Shown here: positions 24,707 to 36,672 of the stretch, in pieces | Position numbering within the stretch: the first letter of the stretch is position 1 | Layout of the letters: each line of letters starts with the position of its first letter | Assembly (NCBI RefSeq): GCF_022539665.2 | Contig: NC_081334.1 | Coordinates: 5,178,424 to 5,242,423 of the forward strand | DNA: 64,000 bases | Reading direction: 5' to 3' | Origin: Daphnia carinata | Lineage: Eukaryota > Arthropoda > Branchiopoda > Diplostraca > Daphniidae | Translations under genes and position numbers: made by a program | The notes under the pieces: generated by a model | Told to the model about the DNA's origin: nothing | Database searches by the model: none | The model's input: the letters and a program-made list of their open reading frames with translations, nothing else

Positions 24707-27302
24707 TAGTTTGGCTCCCCTTCCGATTGATAGAGATATATACTACGTTTTCTTTATTGAAATTCTTCCAAATCATTTTGGATTGTACTACATTCATCGT
24801 TATGATGTAGTCGAATGGTTTTTTTTTTCTTTTTACATTGACGTGTATTGTATAAACTATTATTTGAATAGGTTGGCTTTTGTTGGTGGCATCCAAGTGA
24901 AGCCAGCGGAAGTCTAATTTTTTTTTTTTTTCCTTTTCTTAAATACTCTACACTTTCCTTTTGTGCGTAATCCTTGAATCGGAATGAATGTCAAATTATA
25001 GAACGCATTTTAACGGTAATCAGATGATACAATCCATTTTATTGGAGGGTCGGCGGAATTCGATTTTATCGGCCGTGTTTTGATTTTTCAGTTTTTTTTT
25101 TATTTTAAAATGAAATGCGCTGGTATGCCGTTGCTCGTTATCTTTCCGTAACCTAAAAGAATAGCAGCAAAGAAACAACAGCAATTAATGAGGGGAAGCG
25201 ATTCTTTCAATTAACAGTCGTTGATTAAATAACGAGCAAAGAAAAAAATAAAATAAAGGAAGGTTGGGCGTCGACATTTTTTTTTTCGAATAATGAAGCT
25301 TCTCCCCCTCCCCCCTTGTGTCACCCATCTCCGCGTTCCAATTAATGAAACTATCACACAGATATATCACTACAGCCTCTCCATCCATCGAAGCTATTCT
25401 CTTTCTCTTGATTAGCGAATGCCAATTGCCTCGTCGCCACGCGTCCATTATCACCGTCCCATCGCCAAGCTTTCCATTTCATTTCGTTTTTTGTTTTTTT
25501 TTGTTTTAAAGGGAAAAAAAAAAAATTCAATTTATGAGAGGGGGGAAAAATAATAAATGGGATAGAATAAAAATATAAAAAAAAAAAAAAATAAAACAGA
25601 AAACATGATCATCGCAGTCAGTCAACGTGTGTCGCTCTCTCGACAAAAAAAAAAAGAAAGGAAAGGAAAGAAATGCCTTTGATATGAAAGACGAGTCGTC
25701 ATTAAACCGTTCCACACCGGTAATCACGTCTCATCAGTACATCTACACGCGTAGAGATTAAGAAGCGGGGCGGGCACAAGTGGGGCAAAAACGCGTCCAC
25801 AAAAAAAAAAATAGGAAAATTCTTTGCCACATCATCGCATCCAACGATCGAATTTATTTTCTCTCTTCGATCTTTCTCAGTTTGCCTATTCATCGCGATA
25901 AATCGCCTTCCCCATATTGAGAACCCAAACCAAAAACAAAACAAAACATACCGAAAGTCTTTCGGTAAGAGACGCTTCCATCTCGGTGTTATTGGTCTAT
26001 AAGAGGGAAAGAAAGAAGCCCCAAACGAGCCAACTTTGCGAAGAAATCGAAAAGGAAAACGTTGAGGCACCCGTCCAAAGGAACGATGAGAAGTGGTTGG
26101 CAAATGGTTCTCACCGCATGATGTCGAACACGACCCCGTTACGTTCGAAAAAAAAAACCAACGGACGTCGCCATATGCGTTTGTATACTAGTTGGGTTAT
26201 TTCCCTTTTCTTTTTCTTTTTTTTTTCTTTCGTTCTCTTTGTGGGTTTTTATTTTTTTTTTTTTTTCTTCTTGCCCATTTTCTATTCGAATAGTTTGAGC
26301 AAGTACTGGCGTCCGTCCAATGTACGAAAAGTCACAACGGGCGTCGTTGACTGGAAAGGTTGGATGAACATGATCTCTCGACTCTATAATCATCTCGTCC
26401 ATGGGGGGTCTGCTGCTTTCGTTTCGTACAGTTTTTTTTTTTTTTTTTTTTTCAAAAGTCCATCACCAGCCCCTCCTTTCTTTTCGTCTCTTTTCTTTTG
26501 GCTTTTTTATTTATTTCGAATATATAAACGATAGTACAGGACGCATACGTTTTTTTTTTTTTTCCTTCTCTTTATCGTACGTACTTTGCGTTTGCCGGAA
26601 AAATGGGGATGCGAGTGAGCGACGAGACTTCACATGGCTGTGTGTAGTAAGCGCTGCTATGGGGAGCAAGAGACAGTCAATCGTTCAATGAGGACCTTCT
26701 CCAATTACCACTGGCCTAGATATAATGTCCGTTGATGCCTCCAATCACACGGCAATCGCGTTCTATTTGTGTGTTCTGATTCCTTTTCATCATCGTATAG
26801 ATAGAGCCATCGGTTTTGGGGACATTCTTCCGCATCGAACGACAGCCTCCGTTCGAATAAAAAAAATAAGAGTATTATGCAGACAGCGAATAAAGACTAT
26901 ATCTATCCAGGCTGCCAGTAGGTAGTGGTGGACTGGGAAATTGTTTACAAGTCGACGACTCGGCTTGGCTTTTATGTTTGTTTTTGTTTTGTTTTGTTTG
27001 TCTTCTATTGAAAAGCGAACCGCCGTTTGCTGCGTTGTAAGGTGAGACGAGCGTTATCGTCCCAATTGGGCCGGCCCAGGCTTAGCTGACGATACATTTG
27101 ATGGAAATAAAGACGAATGGCAGTAAAGAAGTTTAACAGTCAATCGGGGAGGAGTTAAACAACAGCCAGATGCGATTTCTCTTTGAAATAATGAAATACG
27201 TGCCTCTTGTTTGGGTTTTTTTTTTTTTTTTAACTCTCTTTGACGGTTGAGGTTATTGCGTGCGTTTAGAACGACGGGTCAGCATTTCTTTGCGATCGGA
27301 GT

Positions 27303-27306
<4 letters not shown>

Positions 27307-27341
<35 letters not shown>
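27307..27341 (+). repeat. (AG)n microsatellite
   Basis: About seventeen uninterrupted AG units; GA repeats of this kind can bind GAGA-type factors in arthropods, though function here is not shown. Confidence 0.9.
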
Positions 27342-27345
<4 letters not shown>

Positions 27346-28131
27346 GCGTTTTTTTGTTTTTCTTTTGCAGTGCTAGATTTATTTTTAACTGGCAAGATGT
27401 TTGATGGCGATGCGATAATCGGAACCTACAAATCGCCCATGTCGTTCGTGTGAAAATCAAAGCGCCTCTTTTTATCATTCGATTCGGGGTCGTCATGAAT
27501 CTGAAACAACGGCAACGCAAATCAAAACAATAGCAAGGAGGAAGAGAAAAAAGAAAACAAATTCATATTGGACGGGAATTGTCGCACTTGTGCGATAATC
27601 ACGAACTTTTGATTGTTCCAACGCATCATGCGCTCGTTTTTTTTTTTTTTTTTTGTCCTCATGTAATCGCAAACGGGAGGGACATTGGGTCCGTCTTTAC
27701 ATGTCAATGCAAAGAGGAAGGCCACCTTGAGCGTTTTAGATCCATTGCGGCAGATGCTCTCGAATGACTCGGAAAAAAAAACAAACAAAAAAAACAAACG
27801 GAGAATCATGGCGAACTGTGTGATGAGACCAAGCGATAAGGGCAAAGAGCGCACGTACTGTACATCTTCGATGGAGGTCCGGCACGCTGACTATATAGGC
27901 AATCCGTATCTGTGTAGGCGACTTGCAGTAGTCAAGAAATGAAAAGAAAAAGGAGGACGTTGGATATGCTTTATTGTTATCAGGGACTCTGAATCCATCA
28001 TCATCGATATGTGCGCCCGTATATTGTGTTTCACGTGTGTCTCCGCCGGCACGCTTCCCACTCGACTCTTGGCCTCATCCAACTGTCGGTTTTATGTTCC
28101 AGCCGTAACGACCTTATCGAATGACAACGGA

Positions 28132-28157
28132 ACACACACACACACACAGACACACAC
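28132..28157 (+). repeat. (CA)n microsatellite
   Basis: CA units with one CAGA interruption. Confidence 0.85.
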
Positions 28158-31100
28158 AGCACTTGTCGTCGCTTTCAGTCTTTGGTGTTTTTTTTTTTCT
28201 TATCAGATAGAGACTATAGAACAAATCGTTGTCTTGCCTTTTCAAATGATTTGAGAATTTTGTCAATTTCAATTCTATTTGAAATGGAATGAACCTCGAT
28301 ATCATTCTAACAAGACTATTTAATATGTGACATTTGGAATTCCAACTGCGTCAGTTTTGATGTATTCCTTTTTTTTTTTCTGTTCGTGCAATTTGGGAAG
28401 GTTTTTGGATTCCGACGGATGGACGATCAGATCTAATCCGCGCTTGATTCGTTTTGTTTTTTTCCCGGAACTCGTTGTTATCCACCGATGAGACCGGATA
28501 TTTAAAAAAAAAAAAGAAAGAAAAAGGGGTGCCACGTGCTCCCTATTTTGTTACAAACACTTTTGTTTTCATTGGCCTGTTGAGAACGTCGCGTATGCGC
28601 GTGCTGCGTCGCAGTCGATCGCATTTCACGTCTCTCTTCCGGCCCGCACACGCATCCCAGTTCCGTCACTTATCGGCATCTTTTATAGCCTATGTTATAA
28701 TCTTTTCCCCCTGTTAACCCCTTAAACGGCTACGCGATGGTAGATTTTGACTGCAAACGACCCAGGAAATTCCTTGATTTCCTTGCCTCACTGCAGCGTT
28801 GTGTTGCAGCTTACGCGCATAGGTGTAGGCAGATCGAGTGACACGAGTCGTGCTTCTTTTTTCTTCAGCTGGCTTGCGCCTTCCATCTCTATTCACCAGT
28901 TTATCAAATGAGGGAATATCTTGCGTGCTACAGGAGGAAGCAAATATATATATATAAAAAAAAGAGGAAGTTTCCCTTGCGCGCGTTATCAAGTCTTTGC
29001 CATCAACGTCTCGACAATAGACGCGTCTATAGCACCCCCCCCCCTCCTTGCCTGTCCTTCTTTCATTTGATTTTTTTTTTTTTTTTTTTTTTTATGTAAT
29101 AATAATACAATATTTCTCCCCTTTGAGGCTTGCGAGATGGGGCGACGTGATGGAGATTTCAACAACAACGCGCATAGACGAAGTAAAAAGAGGAAAAAGA
29201 AATCACCACCCTCGAAACCTCCTTCTTCCTTCCTTCGTCTTTCTCGTGTGTCTATCAAAAGGAGGAGGGAGGGGGGCGCTCAGCACAAGCGGGAGGGGGG
29301 TAGTGCCGAAGAAGACGGGCGGATGTGGGAGGAGACGCGTCGTCGTACGTCGCAATAGCAAGGGGGAGGACTGAAAAAAAAAAAAAAAAGAGTAAAAGGA
29401 ACCGAGACGCCCCTGTGATCTTTGCGTCTCAGCACGGGACAATAAAAAAAAAAAAGAAAAAAAAAAAAGGGGGAAAAATTTACAATAGGGAATCGTCGAA
29501 TGGGAGAGACGTCGATGTCGTCGTCGTCGTCAATGCTCGGCAACCTGTAACCATGGCGTCTTTCCGGTTCACCACCATCAATTGCGTACGCTTAAACATA
29601 CGCCTCTTGCCTCGTATCTATTTGTCTTTTTATTTTTATTTTTTTTCCCATTTCATTTGCTACCGGAACGGAGGGAGGGTTTGCTCTATTATCATAGACG
29701 TGCTATAGATTTCCCTCTCCTTATTTATTTATTTATTTATTTTTTATTCATCTTTTTTATTGCTATAAGTTGTGCTTTACGTTATTTGTTTGTTAATATA
29801 ACTTTTCCTATTGGAATATTGCAATGAACTTTGCCTGGGCGCAAGCAAAGTCTCATCAATGACTTTGAGGCTCATATCTTTTTGTGGGATAGGGGGAAGT
29901 GGGGGGGGGGGGGGCCACGAGAGCAAAGTGTAATCGTTTCCGCATTTGTTTGCCTGCTTTGTCCATATCCACGTAAGCAGAACGTAGATATTGGTGTTGC
30001 CGAGCAGCGATCATCAAATTGTTAATAACCATGTTGATGTATTCTTATTTTATTTTTGTTGTGTGTATGTGTGTGTGTGACGAGTCTATATTAGCAGTCG
30101 AGGGCAAATGTTAAGGGAATGCCTGGAAAGCCATTCCAAAAATGGCAATTACATAAGAGGGATCTTTTTGTTTGTTTCAGATCCTGCAAACATTAAGATC
30201 CTCGACATTTAAGGAACTGGCGAGACGTTTATTCGTTTTTTTGTTCCCCATTTACGTAACAAAAATCTTGAAAGTGTTACGTAATAGTTAGGAGTTTACG
30301 CTATTAGCATCACGTCCGCTGAGATTGAGATTACCATTTTTTATTCAAATCAAATCCGTATAGCAAAGGAAAGGAAGTCTCCGTCAAGATCTTATAGGTT
30401 CAGCGGAAGTGGATTCTGCAATTGGACTCCAGGTGTTATTTTTGAATTGCGTAAGCGATGTTTCATTTGTAAGCATCGGAAATCAAAAATTGTTATTACC
30501 AATATTTTTGTATTGCGACCCCTTTTTCTTCCCTCCCTTTTTCCGGAAGCGAGAACAGCTTGTCCTCTATTTAGTGATATCTTATTCTTCTTTCTCAAAG
30601 CGGGTAGGGGGGGGGGGGGAGGCGTCGCGTCGCATCTCGACGGTGTGGTCCCAGGTGTGCCGCCGAAATAGGAAGCACGTCGCGAGACGTCTTCGCCCGA
30701 TATATAACAAGGCAAGAGGGTGTGCTTCAGGCAAAAAAGGAACTCGGAAGTAGGCTGAACCGTGCGTCTCCCTCTTTTTTTAACGCCCAACGACGCTCCC
30801 CTCTTTACATTATAGACTCGGCTTTTTCTCAATGTTTTTTCTATACGCTACCGTCCTCCGTTTGGGTGTGTCAAAGTCTACATTGAGAAATGAAATGAAA
30901 AAAGTACGCGGATGCAGAGAGGGAGGAGGGGGCAGCCCCCCCCCCCCTTTTCTATTTGAGAGTTCCCCCCCAAAATAAAAAAAAAAAAAAACGTCCCAGG
31001 CACAGCAAACACGAGAACGTGCGACCCGCCCTCCGTAATAGCGGAAGAAGAGGTAGAAAGAGAAACTTCTCTTATTTCATCATCACTTTTTATTCCATTA

Positions 31101-31338
31101 AAAAAAATATAGATGTATGTTCCATTCATTCGCTTGCTTTTATAGGATATATCGGACAAAAGTCAGCAAGAGGAGTATGTATATCGAAGTTATATTCGTA
31201 CTACATCCTCTCAACAATTCCGGTCCGTGTGTGCACGTCTGCACAGAAGGCAAAGAAGGGGCGGGATTTGAAAAAAAAAAAAAAAAAATGTATAAAATCC
31301 AGACTGAATTGCATAAGCGTTAAGTATAGGGTAGATGT

Positions 31339-31358
31339 GAGTGTGTGTGTGTGTGTGT
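31339..31358 (+). repeat. (TG)n microsatellite
   Basis: About nine TG units. Confidence 0.85.
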
Positions 31359-32000
31359 GGAATATTTTGCTGCTCGTTCCAACCACCAACGCCGGGAGAA
31401 AGCAGATGAAAACATGGTCGGAAAATTACATAGATATCGGAATATGCGATATGTCGAAGTTAGGGAGGGACAACATAATGGTCGTTTGCGCCATCGTGGA
31501 ACGAACGCATAGTTTTCGGAACGTTTTCAACGTCAACTCCGCCTCTTGGAGCTTATGAAAAATACTAGAATTCATCCAGCGCGTATTTCATAGTGAGTAT
31601 ATAATGACACCCCAATTTTTTGAAAAAATTTTGTATTGAATATTCGTATACGTTATCCGCCCATACAATAATAGAGTGGGCAAGTCAAGCTGTTGGGCCG
31701 GCCTCTTTTCGAAAGGCCAACATCAACTGGGAAACGTCAAAAGCCACCAAATGCATGGCCTCGGTTCGAAAAAAAAAAAAAAGATAAAGATAATGGTAAG
31801 GGCTAGATTAATCCTGGACGCCAGCAGACTATGTATGCAACATGGTTCCCTAAAGTCGTCATGAACGCGCGCTCGGTTTCAAGTTGCATTCAGGAGAAGC
31901 AATTTCCGTCTATTGTGATACGCCAACCATTGGATTCGTGTTCAAACTATGCATCCGCAGCCTACTACCTAAGGTAGGTAAACATCGATGAAATATTTCT

Positions 32001-32782
32001 CGTTTTCAAATGTTTTTAATGTGTTTTAACGTAACATTATCGTTTGGCTTTAATGGGTTGACACGAACAAGTACAGTAAATAACAATGAATTGGTGGTTT
32101 GTATTGTTTCATATGGTTATGAGGCGATATTCTGTAAACACTTCTTTGATATTTGGACTTGAACGGGTAGTTTTTTCTATGACTAATGTGCCGAATAACT
32201 GAGCTTTTCATTCGTAATGTTCTCGTAGACCTATGATGGCAACCGAGTGCACGCCCAGGTAATGGTAGAATTGCATGACAGAGCAACCGCTAAATAGTGT
32301 CGTTGTTTATAATACAACTCTGCGCTGCCACGAATACGGTGGTGTGTCGCGCACCCAGTTTTTCTCGCTCAATCATAGCCGCTTAGAACAGATTTTGTAT
32401 CACGCTATGCACGAATTGCTGAGTAGGAGACTGCCGTTTCACGAAAGTGTCGAACTATCCTAAACTACCCAACTTGGATTTTTATTCAGGTTCGTATGAA
32501 TACATTTCACATGGCTGTTGTTTTTTAATATTTCGCGTTTTTTTCATTTCTGTTTTTTTTTTTTTTTTAAAGAATTATTCTGGAACATTAGAGCGGATCA
32601 CTCGTCAGCAACAATGAAAATTCAACAAAAATGAAAATGTGCCAACTATTTTATACTACGAGCGTACAGTACACTGTGTTCCACAAATTTTCCGATAGGG
32701 TTCGGCCCAGGTTGCTTTTGAACCGCGGCAACCGTTTACTGTGCCGGCTAAATTGACCATATATAGTTTTTCAAACGAAAAT
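32001..32782. other. Unassigned spacer
   Basis: No gene recognised; short open frames lack domains. A T run near 32556-32568 is the last clear homopolymer tract of the Fezf neighbourhood. Confidence 0.5.
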
Positions 32783-32907
32783 ATGGCAATCCGTTTTACC
32801 CCCAAAAAAAAAAAAAAAATTTCTATGGCAATCCGTTTTACCCCAAAAAAAAAAAAAAAAAATATCGGCCTTTTTTTTCTGTTTCACTGCTATCGCCATC
32901 TACCGGT
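32783..32907 (+). repeat. Inverted repeat family 'ATGGCAATCCG', copy A (forward)
   Basis: Starts ATGGCAATCCGTTTTACC, an A run, then the same 18-mer again (32825-32842), a second A run, CGGCCTTTTTTTTCTG, and ends in CATCTACCGGTCA. Copies B, C and D at 33593-33690, 44463-44553 and 44621-44700 share the core and the distal end. Confidence 0.8.
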
Positions 32908-33592
32908 CAAGCCGAAAAGTCGGGCTTATTTTTAAAAACCTGTCCAAACTGTATTTCCACTAGATGGCGCTGCAGATGCATCAGCCTCTAGCGTCTGAAA
33001 TCGAACTATAATTTTTTGTTGACATGTGATTGTTTACTTTGTTTTTACGTTAACAACGTGTATTTGAGTTTCCCTCGTCTGAACGTTATCGTTATTTCTG
33101 TTTTTTGTTGTTGTTTTTACCTCCACCGCTATTATCCATGTGCAAATATTGCACTACTTCGTTACCTAAACGAAATGTCAGCCGTTGCACTTGGGCTTAG
33201 AATGAGGTAATATTAACATACTTTTGGAAAACCAGGTCTCATGTTGTATCATTCTGTGTAAAGCCAGTGTTACAAGCAGAACTGTGCCAAAATATTCACA
33301 GTCTGTAACAGAAGGTTTTTTTGTTGGACCTTCAAGAAATTCTAACAAGATGTGCTATTTGCTATCAATATTCCACAAGAATTGGATCTCCTGTTTACTT
33401 TGGCACTGGCAATAATGTAAACATGAAGACTTGTTATGGACAATATCTACAATTGGTACAATTGACAGATGGGGTGAAACCACAGTATGACGAAATAGCC
33501 TGACGACGTTTGGCAACCGCAAAGTACGCTACAGCGCCGCACGATGCAGCAGAAAAATTCGGTGAGTGTATGTAGAGAATCACCTAGAAATC

Positions 33593-33690
33593 TGACCGGG
33601 AGGTGGCGAGAGCAGTGAAACGGAAAAAAAAGGCCGATATTCGTTTTTATTTTGGGGGAGAGGGGGGAGTTAAAACGGATTGCCATAGAT
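33593..33690 (-). repeat. Inverted repeat family 'ATGGCAATCCG', copy B (reverse)
   Basis: Reverse complement of copy A: CTAGAAATCTGACCGGGAGG at the left, GGCCGAT in the middle and AAAACGGATTGCCAT at the right. With copy A it brackets 32.9-33.6 kb. Confidence 0.8.
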
Positions 33691-35039
33691 TGCATCAAAC
33701 TCTCCATTCGGCAACTCAAGTGTGGATATGTTTTTCTTTGATAATTATTTTATTTTGCTTCTATGCTTGGTAAACTGCAATCGTGCCCAATATTTTTGCC
33801 TTTGCATTTTAGGTCTACTCTAGGTGATCTATACCTGATCCTGAGTTTTAAAGTGATCTGCTTTCACAGCTACATTTCTGTGTTCTTTTCCGTTGGTCTA
33901 TGGTTCTGAATTGAGGCAAGTATATCTATTATGCTATGTCACTAAGTACTAAAGGGAAGGGAATAATTGAAGTTGATTGAGATCTATTCTGATTCTCCTG
34001 ATATCCATCTCAACAGGTTTTTATTTGCTTTTCAACATCCATTTAATAGTGGTACATGTGGCTTTGATTAATATTACCATAAAGACTGCTGAAAATGGGT
34101 GTGGTACGGAAACCCAGAAATGGCATGAGTTCAACATCAAACATGGGTTAGGTACTTCTCGGTTTTTTGTCTATCAAAAAAGTATTTTTAATGCTATTAT
34201 TTTGCATTCACAGAATTTTAGCTGGGGACCAAGTCAAGTCTGGAAGTGTTACAGGATAGAAGAGTGAGCCTACAGTTGAAAAAACACAGTGCATTACCAT
34301 TAAGGTATGAGGTAAAGTAATAGAGTATGCACATTGTCTAATGAGAAGTACCATCTTGTGTAAATGAATCTTGTATAACAGCAATCCTTTATAGTTCTGT
34401 CACAGCTAGAAGCCTCAAATAATTCTGCTTTTCTTGCTCAAGAACAACTTGTCCTTTACATTCAGAGTGTTGGTGAAGCTGGGTACTTAAATGGCCCTAA
34501 AGATGTTTCACTTCGCTGGCATTGCAGCGATGAACATCATACATGGACTCTTTAGGTATGAATGGAATTTTCTTGAAAAAATTTTTAATTAGTGCCGAAG
34601 CATTTCTCCTCCTTTTTGCCAACCATGTCTAATTTACAAAAAAAAATTTATCCAATAGGAAAGGATTTTCAGCATACTGGGAACACAACTATCAACAATG
34701 CAACATACTACGGGTGCTATTTTATCATTCAAGAGCCTTATACAATGATTTTCATCTGCAATTTGTATGGCCTTTCCCAAGCTTCTGCCAGAAGTTGAAT
34801 CTATGAGTCATGTAAGTCACATGAGCAACAATTGAGATGCTTAATGGTGTTGTTTTTCTTTTCTCAGTATAGGTTAAGAGTAACATTGGATCTGACAAGA
34901 TTCTTGCTTGGGGCAAGACACTGAATAAATTTAATGATTGGATGGATGACATGACATTTCTATACTTAATTCGGATTCCCCAGACGGTATTTGATATTAA
35001 AAAAATTGAAGTGCATATCTGGGCTCCCTTCTTTTCTGA
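33691..35039. other. Unassigned spacer with exon-like remnants
   Basis: No complete gene. The stretch 34406-34555 follows a good acceptor (CTGTCACAG) and reads about 49 codons (for example YIQSVGEAGYLNGPKDVSLR) before TAG, which itself overlaps a possible donor TAG|GTATGA. I do not recognise the protein. It may be an eroded gene fragment like those found at 41-45 kb. Confidence 0.35.
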
Positions 35040-35390
35040 AGCCCCGTTTCCCCTTGACTCATAATAAGCCCGTAGGGGGTCATGCCCCTACTGTACGGTA
35101 TATATAAAAATAACATATACCGAGGTTTGGAGGGCTCTGGCCGGAAAGGGGACGTGGGGTGCCGCTTAGTCCGATGATGTGTTCACGGAGGGCGATGTGG
35201 CTACCCACAAATCCGAACTAAAGGTTAATCGCTCCTGTAAAAATGTTCCAAATCTTCAGCTCTTCTTCCGGCTTCTCTTAGCCAATCACCGGGTAATCTC
35301 CCCGGTGGGTCAACAAGGCAGTGTCTCCCCCTGCCTGGGTTGACGGCAACTTTTGAAAGGGCTATTGTGCCTTTTTAAAGTTGCAAAAAT
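35040..35390. repeat. Structured non-coding element, identity unknown
   Basis: GC-richer than its flanks and full of short stems: GTAGGGGgtcatgCCCCTAC (35071-35090), GGTATAT...ATATACC (about 35098-35123), CACCGGGtaatctCCCCGGTG (about 35287-35307). No open frame. It resembles the untranslated end of a retroelement more than a gene, but I cannot assign a family. Confidence 0.4.
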
Positions 35391-35504
35391 AATTGTAATG
35401 CGCAGAGAATTGTCAATAAAAATTTTTTTATAAAATATTTTTTCCAAAACTTGTTTCTTACATTTTCTGTTTTCGCTGTGTTCACACATCACGTTTATCA
35501 ACTT

Positions 35505-35660
35505 TCTTTTTTATTTGACTTACTCAATTCATCTTTATTGTTTTTTTTGGTTTACTTTTATATTTATTATTTAGTTTTACATTAGCTGACATGGGGATCG
35601 AACCCTAGTAATCTAGCGTGACAACCACACGCTTTACCATTATTCCAACCATGAACTTAT
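35505..35660 (-). repeat. tRNA-like/SINE-like repeat, copy 1
   Basis: On the minus strand it has an A-box-like TGGTAAAGCGTGTGG, a perfect-looking B box GGTTCGATCCC and the tail CATGTCAGCTAATGTA continuing into AAATAATAAATA. The tail matches copy 2 (35735-35850) closely, so both belong to one family. Not a functional tRNA gene that I can fold confidently. Confidence 0.6.
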
Positions 35661-35734
35661 GAAGAACTAATGTAGATTCAATAATAAGCTAATGTGAATT
35701 GCATATCTATATAGGTAACACATTCCTAACAATA

Positions 35735-35850
35735 TGGTTAGGAGCAGCTATGACATAACAGTAGCATGCTGGCCTGCGACGTAAGAAGTCTGTGGTTCGA
35801 TCCCCATATCAGTTAATGTATAACAAAATAATAAATACAAAAGTAAATAA
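35735..35850 (+). repeat. tRNA-like/SINE-like repeat, copy 2
   Basis: On the plus strand: GTAGCATGCTGGCCTGCGAC, B box GGTTCGATCCC, then CATATCAGTTAATGTA and AAATAATAAATA. It is the inverted partner of copy 1, 75-80 bp away. Confidence 0.6.
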
Positions 35851-35959
35851 TGTAAACTCGTTTTTATTGTCCCTCCTTCCACCCACATATCCACCACTAT
35901 TACATACATTTCAAAAAACCAATACAACATACAATACATACACAAATACACTTAAAACT

Positions 35960-36276
35960 AACCCGTTGGCTGCCACGCCACCTATCTACAATAGCTACTG
36001 TCGCTATCAAAGGGATAGCGACCAAGGGGGCCGGGTGGGCCGGGTTGAGACGGCGATGAGACCTTTACGGAAATGCACATCCCAGGTCTACATCGCCGTC
36101 TCGATCAAGGGATTCCCTGTGGTGCATTGCCTTTGGGGCCATTCGGCCAATCTTGGGCAGTGGCGCTGCTCCACCCCATGGCAGATAGACCATGGAGTAG
36201 AACAGCGCGGCCCGTCCCTGTCAAGCTACAAAAAAAAGGGGACCAAAGTGGGTGGGTGGCAGCCAACGGGTCAATT
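35960..36276. mobile_element. Foldback element with nested hairpins
   Basis: The outer arms are inverted: ACCCGTTGGCTGCCAC at 35961 and GTGGCAGCCAACGGGT at about 36258-36273. Inside are three further stems: GTCGCTATCaaagGGATAGCGAC (about 36000-36022); GAGACGGCGATG pairing with CATCGCCGTCTC (36048-36103), extended by AGACC/GGTCT; and GCGCTGCTCCACCCCATGG pairing with CCATGGAGTAGAACAGCGC (about 36164-36211). No coding frame. This fits a non-autonomous foldback/MITE-like element; the tRNA-like pair lies to its left and a minisatellite to its right. Confidence 0.6.
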
Positions 36277-36334
36277 TGCAAGACATAATACAACATAAAA
36301 CAAACAACCATACCACGAAGACGAGGTGACGAAG

Positions 36335-36672
36335 GGGAGGCGAAGACGGGGCGATGGGCGAGGTGGAGACCGGACGACGGGCGATGCAAAGACGGGACGA
36401 CGGGCGATGCAAAGACGGGACGACGGGCGATGCGAAGACGGGACGACGGGCGCAAACGGGACGACCAGCGATGCAAAGTCGGGACGACGGGCGAAGCAAA
36501 GATGGGATGACGGGCGAAGCGAAAGACGGGATGACGGGCGAAGCGAAAGACGGGATGACGGGCGAAGCGAAAGACGGGATGACGGGCGAAGCGAAGACAG
36601 GACGACGGCCGAAGCGAAGACAAGACGACGGCCGAAGCGAAGACGAGATGACGGGCGTGGCGAAGACGAAGA
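36335..36672 (+). repeat. GC-rich 23/24-bp minisatellite
   Basis: About fourteen imperfect units of GACGGGATGACGGGCGAAGC followed by GAA or GAAA. Early units read GACGGGACGACGGGCGATGC plus AAA. The repeat is open in several frames on both strands (e.g. Arg/Asp/Gly-rich, Arg-His-Pro-rich), which explains the apparent proteins there. Confidence 0.9.

Larger units (their letters stand above)
23402..32000. other. 8.6-kb gene-poor, homopolymer and microsatellite-rich flank upstream of Fezf
   Basis: No coding region with domain or splice support on either strand. Same texture as the downstream flank: many runs of 10-25 T, A, G or C and short-motif repeats. The low-complexity open frames (Phe-, Lys- or Val-rich) are artefacts of those runs. 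It should contain the Fezf 5' UTR and promoter at 23402-24210; the rest is unassigned and a plausible place for enhancers. Confidence 0.55.

Noticed and set aside
35590-35660. Functional tRNA gene
   Set aside because: B box is good but the acceptor stem and anticodon arm do not fold convincingly, and a near copy with the same non-tRNA tail lies inverted nearby.
36050-36085. Hammerhead-ribozyme-like GATGAG...GGAAA
   Set aside because: The CUGANGA core is not intact and the flanking stems do not form the three-helix arrangement; the 12-bp hairpin explains the pairing.
36335-36672. CRISPR-like regular repeats
   Set aside because: Units are contiguous with no unique spacers, and the genome is eukaryotic.
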